Below, piece by piece: positions 19,258-29,954 of a stretch of DNA of 64,000 nucleotides. Under the pieces are notes generated by a model, which did not search any database, had not been told where the DNA came from, and saw only the letters and a program-made list of their open reading frames with translations. The translations under genes were made by a program, and so were the position numbers. Origin of the DNA: CAVUBL01 sp963837945 (GTDB taxonomy: Bacteria; Acidobacteriota; Thermoanaerobaculia; Multivoradales; DATKCC01); contig CAWIQD010000032.1 in assembly GCA_963837945.1 (NCBI GenBank), forward strand, positions 134,052-198,051, given 5' to 3'. The first letter of the stretch is position 1, and each line of letters opens with the position of its first letter.

Positions 19258-20877
19258 GTGAACGCGATGCGGAACGTCCGCGGCCGAGCCTGGTGGGGGG
19301 CCCTCGCGGCCCTCCTCCTCTACGTTCTGGCGTTCCAGGGGAGCCGCGGGCTGTGGGAGCCCGACGAGGGGCGCTACACGGACGTCGCGCTCCAGATGCT
19401 CTGGACGGGGGACTTCCTCCACCCGCACTTGAGCCCGGAGCTGCCCCACTACAGCAAGCCGCCGCTGACCTACTGGGCGATCGCCGCCTCGTTCGCCGGC
19501 GGGGGCGACAGCGAATGGGCCGCACGGCTGCCCAACGCCCTCGCCTTCGCGCTCACCGTCCTGCTGGTCGCGGGGCTCGCCCGGCGCCTGGTGCCGGCGG
19601 CTCCTCCCTGGTGGGCGGCGCTCGCCTACGCCACCTCGCTCCTGCCGTTCGTGGCGGCGTCGACGGTCAGCACCGACACCCTGCTCACGCTCTGGGAGAC
19701 GCTCGCCGTCTTCGGCTTCGCGGACTGCTGGTGGAGCGAGGACCCGCGGCGGGCGGCCCGCGCGCGGCTCCTGATGTGGGGCGCCTTCGGCCTCGCCTTC
19801 CTGACCAAGGGTCCGCCCGGCCTGCTGCCGCTCCTCGCGATCCTTCCGTTCTCGGTGCTCGCCCGGGGGCGCTCGGGGCTGCGACGCGTCGTCTCCGTCG
19901 GCTCGCTGGCGCTCTTCCTGGCGGTCGGCTTCTGGTGGTACGCGGTGGTCGTCGCGCTGCGGCCCGAGCTGCTCTCTTACTTCCTGCGCTTCGAGGTGGC
20001 CGACCGCTTGTTCACGCCGGTCCACCACAGGAACAGCCAGTGGTACGGCGCTCTGGCGGTCTACGTGCCGACCCTCCTGGTGGGGAGCCTGCCCTGGACG
20101 GCGCCGCTCTTCCGCGGGCTGCGGCGCCTGCCCACGCTCGCCCGGCCCACCGCCTGGCGCCGGCGGCTCGCGGCCGATCCCGAAGCGGCCTTCCTGCTCC
20201 TCTGGCTGCTGGTGCCGCTCGCGGTCTTCTTCGCGGCGCGCTCGCGTCTGCCCTACTACCTCCTGCCGCTCTTCGTGCCGCTCGCGCTGCTACTCGCCCG
20301 CGAGGCGGCGGGGACGGGCGGCCGGAGACCGCTCTTCGACCCCGGCCGGACCGCCCACCGCGTCCTCCTCGCCGCCTGGCTGGTCGCCCTCGTCGGCCTC
20401 AAGGCGGTGTCGGCTCACGTCGAGCGGCCGGAGGACTCCCGGCGCTTCGCCCGGGTCCTCCAGGCCGCCGCCGGGCGGCCCTTCGGCGAGGTCGTGTTCG
20501 TCGACGCCGAGCCGCGCTACGGCCTGGCCTTCTACCTCGAGACCGACGTCGAGCGCGTCTACCTCGAGCCAGGGAGCCGGGCCCGCAACCCGCTCGCGCC
20601 GCGCCGGGGCCTCCTCGACGAGCTCGCCCGGCCGGCGGCCCGGGTGTTCGTGACGCGGGCCCGGGGCGCCGAGCCGTTCGAGGCCGCCGCGGCGCAGCTC
20701 GGCTGCCGTGCGCTCCGGCGCGGCGGCGACGGCGATCTGCGGTTCTACGTGCTCGAGCCCGCGCCGGCCGGCCCCGCCTGGCGCGGCCGCCTGTGCCGGT
20801 CCGACTACGCCAAGCCCGGCCGCCTCTTCCAGCTCGGACCGCCCGCAACCCACCCGGGCCCCATCGACACCCCCTGA
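19258..20877 (+). CDS. GT39 (ArnT/PMT-like) membrane glycosyltransferase
   Basis: 539 residues from GTG 19258 (ATG at 19267 is an alternative). An N-terminal helix leads to the GLWEPDEGRYTDVALQML loop with the catalytic acidic pair, then HYSKPPLTYW, TKGPPGLLPL and about 10-12 membrane helices, with a soluble C-terminal domain of about 150 residues after the membrane part. Family enzymes move a sugar from an isoprenyl-phosphate donor to lipid A, protein or a polymer outside the inner membrane. The acceptor is unknown. It is isolated between the PfkB gene and the repeat/intron region. Confidence 0.85.
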   Translation: MNAMRNVRGRAWWGALAALLLYVLAFQGSRGLWEPDEGRYTDVALQMLWTGDFLHPHLSPELPHYSKPPLTYWAIAASFAGGGDSEWAARLPNALAFALTVLLVAGLARRLVPAAPPWWAALAYATSLLPFVAASTVSTDTLLTLWETLAVFGFADCWWSEDPRRAARARLLMWGAFGLAFLTKGPPGLLPLLAILPFSVLARGRSGLRRVVSVGSLALFLAVGFWWYAVVVALRPELLSYFLRFEVADRLFTPVHHRNSQWYGALAVYVPTLLVGSLPWTAPLFRGLRRLPTLARPTAWRRRLAADPEAAFLLLWLLVPLAVFFAARSRLPYYLLPLFVPLALLLAREAAGTGGRRPLFDPGRTAHRVLLAAWLVALVGLKAVSAHVERPEDSRRFARVLQAAAGRPFGEVVFVDAEPRYGLAFYLETDVERVYLEPGSRARNPLAPRRGLLDELARPAARVFVTRARGAEPFEAAAAQLGCRALRRGGDGDLRFYVLEPAPAGPAWRGRLCRSDYAKPGRLFQLGPPATHPGPIDTP

Positions 20878-20940
20878 GCCCGCCTCGAGCTCCCGAGCGA
20901 TGGCGCGCAGGAGACGGGCCGGGGTCGGACTCCGGGACTC

Positions 20941-21028
20941 GGCCGAGACAGAGCTCGGCCGCTTCAACCGCCGGAGGCTCTCCAAGAACGCCCGGCCCCA
21001 TGAAGCGGCCGAGCTCTGCCTCGGCCGG
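20941..21028. repeat. Palindromic REP-like pair (copies A and B)
   Basis: Copy A (20941-20966) carries the hairpin GGCCGAG-ACAGAG-CTCGGCC followed by GCTTCA. Copy B (21003-21028) is the same unit inverted with a 1-base difference, so A and B together also form a large hairpin with 26-base arms. The space 20878-21066 holds nothing else. Further copies are at 22917 and 46452-46582. The units are intergenic, behave like REP/BIME sequences and may fold in RNA or DNA. Confidence 0.7.
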
Positions 21029-21067
21029 ACGAACGGCTCGGCGAGCACCGACCGCCAGGCCCCATGA
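21003..21067. repeat. 65-nt direct repeat flanking the group II intron, right-hand exon side
   Basis: This block is nearly identical to 22917-22981 (one C/T difference by eye), in the same orientation. It starts with REP copy B and runs through GGACGAACGGCTCGGCG to GGCCCCATGA, where the intron 3' end abuts it (the intron is on the minus strand). Confidence 0.75.
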
Positions 21068-21112
21068 TAGGGGTAGGGAGGGCAGGTTGGATTCCCTGCC
21101 CCCCCTCCCTCC

Positions 21113-21145
21113 GAACCGGACGTGCGGATCTCCCGCATCCGGCTC
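21113..21145 (-). ncRNA. Group II intron domain V hairpin
   Basis: A 33-base stem-loop, on the minus strand GAGCCGGATGCGG then GAGA-type loop and CCGCACGTCCGGTTC. It carries the AGC-like catalytic base, the GNRA-type tetraloop and the 2-base bulge expected of domain V, the most conserved part of the ribozyme. Confidence 0.85.
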
Positions 21146-21158
21146 TCCGGTTGGTGGT

Positions 21159-22496
21159 TCACCTACGAGAGGACTGCGAGTCCGAGGCATAGGCGGCTTC
21201 GAGGCTGAACAGCCCATGCTCGGCGAAGAAGGCGTTGGGCCAGCGCTGGTGGTCGCTACCGCGGCCCCGGCCTCGGCCTCGGCGACGCTTGCGTAAGATG
21301 CTGCGCAGGCGCATGCGGATCCACCGGTCGAGCGGCCGGAAGGTCGTCGGGTGGCTGTAGCGGTAGTACTCGTACCAGCCACGCAACGTCCGGCTGATGT
21401 CCCAGGTGATCCGATCGAGGCTGTGACCGTTGGTGCGCCGGGTCTTGCGGCGCAGGGTGTCCTTGAGCTTCCGGAGGCTCTTGTCGCGAGGCCATTGGTA
21501 TCCCCGTTCGAAGTGGTACCCCAGGAAGTCGAAGCCACCCCGCTCGGTGGCATCCACCACCGCCGTCTTGTCCGGGTGAAGGCTCAGGCCCTCCTGGGCC
21601 GTCCACACCTCTACCAGGGCAAGCGCCCGGCGGGCCTCGGTCTCGCTCCGACACAGGATCACGAAGTCGTCGGCGTAGCGCACCATCTCGAAGCCCTCGC
21701 GGGCCAGAAGATGGTCCAGCGGGTCGAGGTAGATGTTGGCCAGTAGGGGGCTGATCACCGCGCCTTGCGGGGTTCCCCGCTCGGGCGTCCAGCTCTCCAG
21801 TCCGTCCAGTACCTCTTGCTCGAGAAAGGACTCGATCAGGGCGAGCACTCGCCCGTCCGATACCCTCTCACGCACCCGCGCCAGCAGGCGCTCCGGATCG
21901 ATCGTGTCGAAGTACCGGCGCAGGTCGGCGTCCACCACCCAGGTGTGGCCCGAGTCGAGGAGCTCCTCGACCCGCTCCAGCGCTTCCCGGCACCCGCGCC
22001 CCGGGCGGAAGCCGTAGCTGTGCTCGGCGAAATCCCGCTCGAAGATCGGCTCCAGGACCAGGCGCAACGCGCCCTGCACCACCCGGTCGCGCACCGTCGG
22101 AATCCCCAGGGGCCGCTTCTCGCGGCTCCCCGGCTTGGGAATCCACCGCCGGCGAACCGCCTGCGGGCGGTAGCTACCGTCCCGCAAGGACGCCGACAGC
22201 GTCTCCACCTCCTCCTCCAGGCGCGATCCGTAGTGATCCACGGTGACGTGATCTACCCCCGCGGCGCCCCCGTTGCGCTCGACTCTCTCGAACGCGCGCA
22301 GGAGCGTCTGCTTCCGGTAGACCTTGTCGATCAGGCTGAACCACGTCCCTCCTCGGACCCCGGTCTCCAGGGCCCGCAGCATGCGCTCCGTCCAGACCGA
22401 GGGTTCGGCCCAGCCCCATCGGGACCGGGCCTCTCCGGCGGGATTAGGGGCTCGCCCCACTCGCGCCGGGGTCTCGTCTCTCGTCCTGTCCGTCAC
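21159..22496 (-). CDS. ltrA: Group II intron reverse transcriptase/maturase
   Basis: 445 residues. RT0-RT7 are recognisable: RRRWIPKPGSREKRPLGIPT (RT1-2), AEHSYGFRPGRGCREAL (RT2a-3), WVVDADLRRYFDTID with the first catalytic Asp, GTPQGAVISPLLANIYL, YADD at 274-277, and GLSLHPDKT then FDFLGY. Domain X/thumb is the WDISRTLRGWYEYYRYSH stretch. The protein ends at WPNAFFAEHGLFSL with no HNH endonuclease, as in endonuclease-less bacterial classes. It splices its own intron and drives retrohoming. All catalytic Asp residues are present, so it is probably active. Host genes use no similar sequence. Confidence 0.95.
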   Translation of the reverse strand: MTDRTRDETPARVGRAPNPAGEARSRWGWAEPSVWTERMLRALETGVRGGTWFSLIDKVYRKQTLLRAFERVERNGGAAGVDHVTVDHYGSRLEEEVETLSASLRDGSYRPQAVRRRWIPKPGSREKRPLGIPTVRDRVVQGALRLVLEPIFERDFAEHSYGFRPGRGCREALERVEELLDSGHTWVVDADLRRYFDTIDPERLLARVRERVSDGRVLALIESFLEQEVLDGLESWTPERGTPQGAVISPLLANIYLDPLDHLLAREGFEMVRYADDFVILCRSETEARRALALVEVWTAQEGLSLHPDKTAVVDATERGGFDFLGYHFERGYQWPRDKSLRKLKDTLRRKTRRTNGHSLDRITWDISRTLRGWYEYYRYSHPTTFRPLDRWIRMRLRSILRKRRRGRGRGRGSDHQRWPNAFFAEHGLFSLEAAYASDSQSSRR

Positions 22497-22916
22497 ACAT
22501 CCACCTTCCTGCTTCCCTTCGCTCCACGCCCATTACGGCGTTTCCTCGCTACTATGGAAGCTCTGACTCCTGCCGCCCTGCTTCTCCTCGTGGACGACAG
22601 GTCTCCCCGCTTACGGTGCCTGGCCCTCGCGGTCATTCCGTCCCCAACCACCTGTAGACCCCCCGCACACGCTTTCGCACGCTACCCCTCAGCGCGACGG
22701 GCACCCCGGCTCTCCCGGGTCCGGGCTTCGCCATTCGCTTGCAGGCTCGCCGAGTCCTACCGGCCGAATCGGGTTCGTTGCCTACGGACTGATCGCTCAT
22801 CTCCTCCTACTCCCCACCCCGCCTCACGGCGACGCAGTCAGAGTCAATTACAGGCCGGAGAGCGTATGCCTGGAGAGGACTCGCACCTCTCTGACCATGC
22901 ACCCTCGCGGGCGTAC

Positions 22917-23010
22917 AAGCGGCCGAGCTCTGCCTCGGCCGGACGAACGGCTCGGCGAGCACCGACCGCCAGGCCTCATGAAGCGGCCGAGATCTCCCTC
23001 GATCGGGCCG
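22917..23010. repeat. 65-nt direct repeat (5' exon side of intron) plus degenerate REP copy
   Basis: 22917-22981 repeats 21003-21067 (hairpin copy C, then GGACGAACGGCTCGGCG). Immediately after it, 22981-23010 is a further, degraded unit (AAGCGGCCGAGATCTCCCTC). The hairpin lies about 30-50 bases upstream of the intron on the minus strand. Nothing else is seen between the intron and the ABC transporter gene at 23067. Confidence 0.7.
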
Positions 23011-23066
23011 GGGCCGGGCCGGGGTCTTCGCCAGCTCGCCATCTTGCGATCCTGTAGATTGCGCCC

Positions 23067-23827
<761 letters not shown>

Positions 23828-23831
<4 letters not shown>

Positions 23832-26461
23832 GCCCGCTCGTCCTCCGCTCGACCCTGCGGTTCCTCCGCCGCCATCCCTGGCAAGCCGGCCTCTCGGTCC
23901 TGGGCATCGCCCTCGGCGTCGCGGTGGTGGTCGCGATCGACCTGGCCAACGCCAGCGCCGGCCGGGCCTTCGAGCTCTCGACCGAGGCCCTGGCCGGGCG
24001 CGCGACCCACCAGATCGTCGGGGGTCCCGCGGGCCTGCCCGATCGCCTGTTCACCCGCCTGGTGGTCGGCGCGGGGGTCCACCCCGCCGCACCGGTGGTC
24101 GAAGGCTTCGCCTCGGCGGGCGCCGGAGAACGCCGCCGGACGCTCCGGGTCCTGGGCGTCGATCCGTTCTCCGAGGGCGCCTTCCGGCCGGAGCTGGCGG
24201 CCGGGACCGCGGGACCCGGAGCCGCCGCGGGGGGCACGGAGGTCGCTCCCGCGCGCCCAGCCCTCGCGCCGCTCGTCGCCCGCCCCGAGGCCGCCCTCCT
24301 CGCCGCGCCGTCGGCCCGCGCCCTCGGCCTCTCGCCCGGCGACCGGTTCGCGGTCGAGGTCGCCGGACACCGGCGGGAGGTCCTCCTGGTCGGGCTCCTC
24401 GAGCCCGCCGGCGAGCGCTCGCGCCAGGCTCTATCGGACCTCTTGGTGATGGACGTCGCCTCGGCCCAGGAGCTCCTGGGGAAGGTCGGCCGGCTCGACC
24501 GGATCGAGCTCCAGCTTCCCGCGGCCGGCGGCGGCTCAGCGACCCCGGGCTCCCCGGTCGCGCGGCTCCGCCGGCTCCTGCCGCCCGGGGCACGTCTCGA
24601 ACCGGCCGGCGCCCGCACCGCGACCTTCCGCCAGATGACCCGGGCCTTCCGCCTCAACCTCTCCGCCCTGTCCCTCCTCGCCCTCGTCTGCGGGGTCTTC
24701 CTGATCTACAACACGATGACCTTCTCGGTGGTCCAGAGGCGGACCCTGATCGGGACCCTGCGAGCCCTGGGAGTGACCCGCCGCGAGATCTTCGCGTCGC
24801 TCCTCCTCGAGGCCTTGCTGATGGGCGCGCTCGGCACGGCCGCCGGCCTCGCCGCCGGCACGGCGCTCGGCGAGATCCTCCTGCGCCTGGTCACCCGGAC
24901 GATCAACGACCTCTACTTCGTCCTCTCGGTCCGCCACCTCGCCCTGGCGCCGGCGATCCTGGTGAAGGGCGCCGTGCTCGGGCTCGGGGCGACGGCGGTG
25001 GCCGCCCTGGCGCCGGCGCTCGAGGCGACCGCCGCGCCCCCGCGGGCCGCCCTCACCCGCTCCCTCGCCGAGGCCCGGGCCCGCCGGGCGGTGCCGCGCG
25101 CGGCCGGCGCCGGAGTCCTCCTGCTCGCCGCCGGCGCCGGCTTCCTGGCGCTCCCCTCCGACCGGCTGGCGCCCGCCTTCGCCGGCCTCGCCGGCGTGGT
25201 CGTCGGCTGCGCCCTCCTGACGCCCGCGGCGACCGTCGCCCTGATGGCCCTGCTCCGGCGGCCGGCCGGGGCGCTCTTCGGGCTCCTCGGGCGGATGGCG
25301 GCGCGCGGCGTGGTGGCCGCCCTCTCGCGCACCGGCGTGGCGATCGCCGCTCTGGTGATCGCGGTCTCGGTGACGGTGGGCGTCGGCGTGATGATCGGCA
25401 GCTTCCGCGGCACGCTGGTCGCCTGGCTCGACCAGACACTGGGCGCCGACCTCTACCTCAGCCCGCCGTCGCCCGGACCCACGGCCACCGCCACCCTCGA
25501 TCCGGCGGTGGTGCGCGCGGTCCGCGCGGCGCCGGGGGTGGCGCGGGTCGACAGCCTGCGCCGGGCGACGGTGCGCGTCGCCGAGGGTCCCAGCCGCTCC
25601 GGCGCCGAGGACGCCCTGCCGGTGGAGCTGCGGGCCTTCGACCTGGGGCCGCGGGGACGGCGGAGCTTCCGGTTCCTCGCCGGCGACCCCCAGCGCGCCT
25701 GGCCCGCGCTCGGCCGGGGCGCGGCGGTCCTGGTCTCGGAGCCGCTGGCACGCCGCCGCCACCTGGCGGTCGGCGACCGGATCGTCCTGCCCACGGCCTC
25801 GGGCGAGCGCGCCTTCGAGGTCGCCGGGGTGTACTCGGACTTCGGCCGCGAGCCGGGTGCGGTGGTCCTCGACCTCGCCGTCTATCGCCGCTTCTGGCAC
25901 GACGCCGCAGTCTCGGCGCTCTCGGTCTACGCCGCTCCCGGCACCGATCGCGAGGCGCTCGCCGAACGCCTGCGCCGGCTCGCGGCGCCGCGCCAGGAGA
26001 TCCTGGTGCGCTCGAACCGCGCGCTGCGCGAGACCTCGATGGAGATCTTCGATCGCACCTTCGCGATCACCTCCGTGCTCCGCCTCCTGGCCGGCCTGGT
26101 CGCCTTCACCGGAGTGCTCTCGGCGCTCATGGCGCTCCAGCTCGAGCGCGCCCGCGAGCTCGGCGTGCTGCGCGCCAACGGTATGACCCCCGGGCAGGTC
26201 TGGCAGCTCGTCACCTCGCAGACCGGCCTCATGGGGCTCGCCGCGGGGCTCCTCGCCGTGCCGGTGGGGCTGGTGCTGGCGGCGATCATGATCTTCGTGG
26301 TCAACCGGCGCTCGTTCGGCTGGACTCTGGAGATGAGCGTCGCGCCGGAGATCCTGGTGCAGGCGGTCGGCCTGGCGGTCGCCGCCGCCCTCGTCGCCGG
26401 CCTCTACCCGGCGTGGCGGATGGCCCGCACCCGCCCGGCGGTGGCCCTGAGGGAAGAGTGA
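23828..26461 (+). CDS. Two-module FtsX-like ABC permease
   Basis: 877 residues, with an N-terminal anchor helix (AGLSVLGIALGVAVVVAIDLANASAG), a large periplasmic domain (about 40-270), three helices of the first FtsX module (about 290-410), two more hydrophobic helices (LLAAGAGFLALP and AFAGLAGVVVGCALLTPA), a second start-like helix (VVAALSRTGVAIAALVIAVSVTVGVGV), a second periplasmic domain and a second FtsX triple (about 740-870). It therefore fuses the two permease subunits (AttF and AttG type). It ends in the GTGA overlap with the AttH-like gene. The substrate is unknown, with lipid or lipoprotein as the family expectation. Confidence 0.88.
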
Positions 26462-27675
26462 GGGGGCCCCGCCGGCGGCTTCGCGCGCGCGGCCGGCCGG
26501 CCGCCTACCTGGTCTGGCTCGCCGGGCTCGCGGCGGCCCTCGCCTGCTCGCCGGCAGCTCGGGAGCGGCCGCCGGAGCCCCGGGCGACGCTCTCGGTGGC
26601 CGACGCGCTACGCGGCGACGGAGCCGCGGGCTTCGCCCGGGCGCTCGCTCCGCGGCCCTTCCGGTTTCCGGCCGACCACGGACCCCACCCCGACTTCCGC
26701 ACCGAGTGGTGGTACTTCACCGGCAACCTGACGGCGGCCGGTGGGCGGCGCTTCGGCTACCAGCTCACCCTGTTCCGGAACGGCCTCGCGCCGCCGGCCT
26801 CCGGGGGCGTAGCGGCGGGCGACCGCGCCTCGGCCTGGGCCACCCGCCAGGCCTGGCTCGCGCACTTCGCGTTCACCGACGTCGCGGCCGGCCGCTTCCA
26901 CTCCGCGGCGCGCCTCGCGCGCGGCGCCCTGGGGCTCGCCGGCGCGCGCGCGGCTCCCTTCCGCGCCTGGGTCGAGGACTGGGAGGCGCGCGCGATCGGC
27001 GCGCCCGGCGAGGCCGGCCTGGGACCGCTGCGCCTGCGGGCGGCCGACGGCGCGCTGGCCGTCGACCTGCGCCTCGAGGCCGCCAAGCCGCCGGTCCTCC
27101 AGGGCGACCACGGCCTGTCCCGCAAGGGCGGCGGGCCGGGCAACGCCTCCTACTACTACTCGGTCACCCGCCTCACGACCCGCGGCGCGGTGACGGTGGA
27201 CGGCCGCGAGGTGCCGGTCACCGGGCTCTCCTGGCTCGACCGGGAGTGGAGCACCAGCGCCCTCGCCGCGGGCGAGGTGGGCTGGGACTGGTTCTCGCTC
27301 CAGCTCTCCGACGGCTGGGACCTGATGGTCTACCGCCTGCGGCGCGCCGACGGCTCGACCGACCCGGCCTCGAGCGGCACCCTGGTCGATCCCGGCGGTG
27401 GAGCGCGCCCACTGACCCGGGGCGAGGTCGCGATCGCGGTCGAGGACCGCTGGCGGAGCCCGCGCTCGCGGGCCCTCTACCCCGCCCGCTGGCGGCTGCG
27501 GGTTCCGGCCGCCGGGCTCGACCTCCGGATCTCGCCGGAGCTCGCCGACCAGGAGCTCGACGTCGGGTTCCGGTACTGGGAAGGGGCGGTGTCGCTCACC
27601 GGCGAGCACGGCGGGCGCCCGGTCGCCGGCGCCGGCTACGTCGAGCTCACCGGCTACGGTCCGGCGCCCCGGTAG
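26458..27675 (+). CDS. AttH/CrtC-like lipocalin-type lipoprotein
   Basis: 405 residues from the GTG that overlaps the permease stop. The N-terminus has a basic start, a hydrophobic helix and lipobox LACSPAA. The CrtC/AttH family signature follows: HPDFRTEWWYFTGNL, RFGYQLTLFRNGLAP, WLAHFAFTDV, LSRKGGGPGNASYYYSVTRL and GLSWLDREWSTSAL, then VGWDWFSLQLSDGWDLMVYRLR. Members are lipocalin-like proteins bound to AttEFG-type ABC systems or hydratases of carotenoids. Operon position makes it the partner lipoprotein of the upstream ATPase and permease. The substrate is unknown. It ends 22 bases inside the convergent S9 gene. Confidence 0.85.
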   Translation: MRGPRRRLRARGRPAAYLVWLAGLAAALACSPAARERPPEPRATLSVADALRGDGAAGFARALAPRPFRFPADHGPHPDFRTEWWYFTGNLTAAGGRRFGYQLTLFRNGLAPPASGGVAAGDRASAWATRQAWLAHFAFTDVAAGRFHSAARLARGALGLAGARAAPFRAWVEDWEARAIGAPGEAGLGPLRLRAADGALAVDLRLEAAKPPVLQGDHGLSRKGGGPGNASYYYSVTRLTTRGAVTVDGREVPVTGLSWLDREWSTSALAAGEVGWDWFSLQLSDGWDLMVYRLRRADGSTDPASSGTLVDPGGGARPLTRGEVAIAVEDRWRSPRSRALYPARWRLRVPAAGLDLRISPELADQELDVGFRYWEGAVSLTGEHGGRPVAGAGYVELTGYGPAPR

Positions 27676-29820
27676 CCTGCGGCGCCCGCACCTGCCCCGC
27701 CCCCGCCGCCCCCGGCTCCGACCACCCAGCGATCGAGCCAGTCGAGGACCGTCCGGTACCAGAGCTCGCTGTTCGAGGGCTTCAGCACGAAGTGGCTCTC
27801 GTCCGGGAAGTAGAGCAAGCGGCTCGGGACGCCGCGGCGCTGGAGCGCGGTGAAGGCGCCCAGGCCCTGGGTCAAGGGCAGGCGGTAGTCGTGCTCGCTA
27901 TGGATCACGAGCATCGGGGCCTGCCACTTCTCCACGTACCGGACCGGGTTGAACTTCTCGTAGAGCTCCGGGTTCTGCCAGTACGGCCCGCCGAACTCCC
28001 ACTCGGGGAACCAGAGCTCCTCGGTCGAGTAGTAGGCGCTCCGGGTGTCGAAGACCCCGTCGTGGTCGACCAGGCAGCGGAAGCGGTCCGGCCAGTTGCC
28101 GGCGATCCAGTAGACCATGTAGCCGCCGTAGGAGGCGCCGAGGGCGCCCACCCGGTCGCCGTCGAGGAACGGGTAGCGCGCGAGCGCGGCCGCCAGGCCC
28201 TTCTGCAGGTCCTCGAGCGGCCGGTCGCCCCAGTGGCGGCTGATCGCGTCGGTGAACGCCTGGCCGTAGCCGGTCGAGCCGTGGAAGTCGATCATCACCA
28301 CCGCGTAGCCCGCGCCGGCGTAAGGCTGGGGGTTCCAGCGGTAGTGGAACTCGTTGTCCCAGGCGCCCTGCGGGCCGCCGTGGATGAGGAAGGCGACCGG
28401 GTACTTCTTGCCCGGCTCGAAGCCCACCGGCTTGACCAGGTAGCCGTAGACCGTCTCGCCGTTCCAGCCGGCGAAGTGGAACTGCTCGTACTCCCCCATC
28501 CGGACGGAGGCCAGCCGGTCGGCGTTGACCTCGGTCAACCGCTCGAGGTCGCCGCCCGAGGCGGCGACCGAGTAGAGGTCGACCGGCGAGCTGAAGGTGT
28601 CGCGCGCGAAGACGATCCGCCGGCCGTCCTCCCCCTCGACGACCGATGGCGAGCGGACGTGGCCCTCGGTCACCAGGTCACGGACCCTGCCGGTCGCGGC
28701 GTCGATCGCGAAGAGCGCGACGTTGCCGAGGTTGGGCGCGGTGGCGTAGATCGTCTTGCCGGCCGGTCCCCAGACGAACGAGCCGACCGAACGGTCCCAG
28801 CTCTCGGTGAGCGCCCGGGGGGCGCCCGCCGGGCCATCGGCGGACCAGGGCATGAGCATCAGCCGGAAGCGGTCGGACTCGAAACGCGGGCGGGCCATCG
28901 CCAGGTAGGCCAGGGTCTTGCCGTCGGGCGAGAAGCTCGGCTGGGTGTCCCAGGCCTGGTTCGCCTCGGTCAGCACGCGCGGCGCCGCGGAGCCGTCCGC
29001 CGGCACCAGGTAGAGGTCGAAGTCGGTCGACCAGGCCTCCTCGGCGCCGACCACGCGCGAGCTGAAGACGAGGCCCGAGCCGTCCGGCGTGAAGGCGTAC
29101 TCCTCGGTGCCGCCGAAGGGCTTCGACGGCACGTCGCCGTCGAGCCCGCGGGTCACGTCGACCGCGTCGCCGGCGCCCAGCTTGGTCCCGCCGGCGGCGA
29201 GCACGAAGAGGTGCGATCGGCGGCCGTCCGCCCAGGTGTCCCAGTGGCGGACGAAGAGCCGGTCGTAGAGCTGGCCGGTCGCCGGCGAGTCGGCCTCCGC
29301 TTTCAGCCGGCGCGGCGGTGCAGGCGACGTCGGGGCAGTCCGGGAAGGTGTCGAGCGAGACGACGAGCCTCGAGCCGTCGGGCGACAGCCGGAAGGTCCC
29401 GACGTCGACCGGCAGGTCGGTCACCTGGCGGGCCTCGCCGCCCGCGACCGGCAGGCGCCAGACCTGGGAGGACCCGGAGCGCGAGGAGAGGAAGTAGAGG
29501 CTCGCGCCGTCCGACGACCAGGCGGGCGAGGAGTCCGAGGCCGGGTCGCCGGTCAGGCGCGCCAGGCCGCCGCCGTCGGTCCCCACCCACCAGAGGTCGG
29601 TCCGGCCGCGGTCGGCGGCGAGGTCGGTCTCGCGCAGGGTGAAGGCGACCCGCGAGCCGTCGGGCGAGACCGCCGGGTCCGAGAGCCGGGCCATGGTGAC
29701 CAGGTCGTGGACGCCGAACGGGTGCGGCGCGCCGGGGGCGTCGGCCGCGCGGGCCGCGACGGCGGGCAAGGCGAGCAGGACGAAGACGAGGACGGCGCGG
29801 ATGCCGGGCGCTCTGGACAT
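27654..29820 (-). CDS. Secreted S9 prolyl-oligopeptidase family peptidase, frameshifted
   Basis: About 721 residues when one surplus C near 29307-29311 is dropped (VACTAARLKAEAD continues the frame). Signal peptide 1-25, then a seven-bladed WD40-like beta-propeller (repeated SPDGSRVAF, SSDGASLYFLSS, SPDGKTLAYLAMAR). The alpha/beta hydrolase domain follows, with FLIHGGPQGAWDNEFHYR, nucleophile GASYGGYM, acid HSEHDYRLP and base PDESHFVLKP. It cleaves peptides after Pro or small residues in the periplasm or medium. The tail is Gly-rich. It is unlinked to other genes and overlaps the AttH gene at its 3' end. Confidence 0.85.
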
Positions 29821-29890
29821 GGTCTCCTCCGGAAGGTCGGGTCGGATGATGCCTCGGATCGGGGCCGCTCCAGCGTACCAGCTCGGACCA

Positions 29891-29930
29891 GCCCGCCGGC
29901 GGTCCTTGGCGTCGGCGGGCTTTTCCTTTA
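29891..29930 (+). terminator. Terminator-like hairpin upstream of GT2 gene
   Basis: GCCCGCCG (29891-29898) pairs with CGGCGGGC (29913-29920), and TTTTCCTTTA follows. It has the form of an intrinsic terminator on the plus strand, yet no plus-strand gene ends just before it, so it may act as a leader attenuator of the GT2-sulfatase pair. Confidence 0.45.
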
Positions 29931-29954
29931 GGGTCGCTCGCCAGGAGAGAGACC

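Larger units (their letters stand above)
21067..22886 (-). mobile_element. Group II intron with encoded reverse transcriptase
   Basis: A retroelement of about 1820 bases read on the minus strand. The 5' end is placed at a GTGCG start (22886 downwards), the 3' end at ACCCCTAT (about 21067); both are estimates. The 390 bases before the ORF carry domain I-III-like pieces (GCGAGCCTGCAAGCGAAT, GGAGTCAGAGCTTCC, CGTGGAGCGAAGGG). The ORF sits in domain IV. Domain V is clear 13 bases after its stop, and a C/G-rich domain VI with candidate branch A follows. The flanks are 65-nt direct repeats containing the REP hairpin, matching the habit of some bacterial introns to insert beside stem-loops. The element looks complete. 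Confidence 0.85.
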
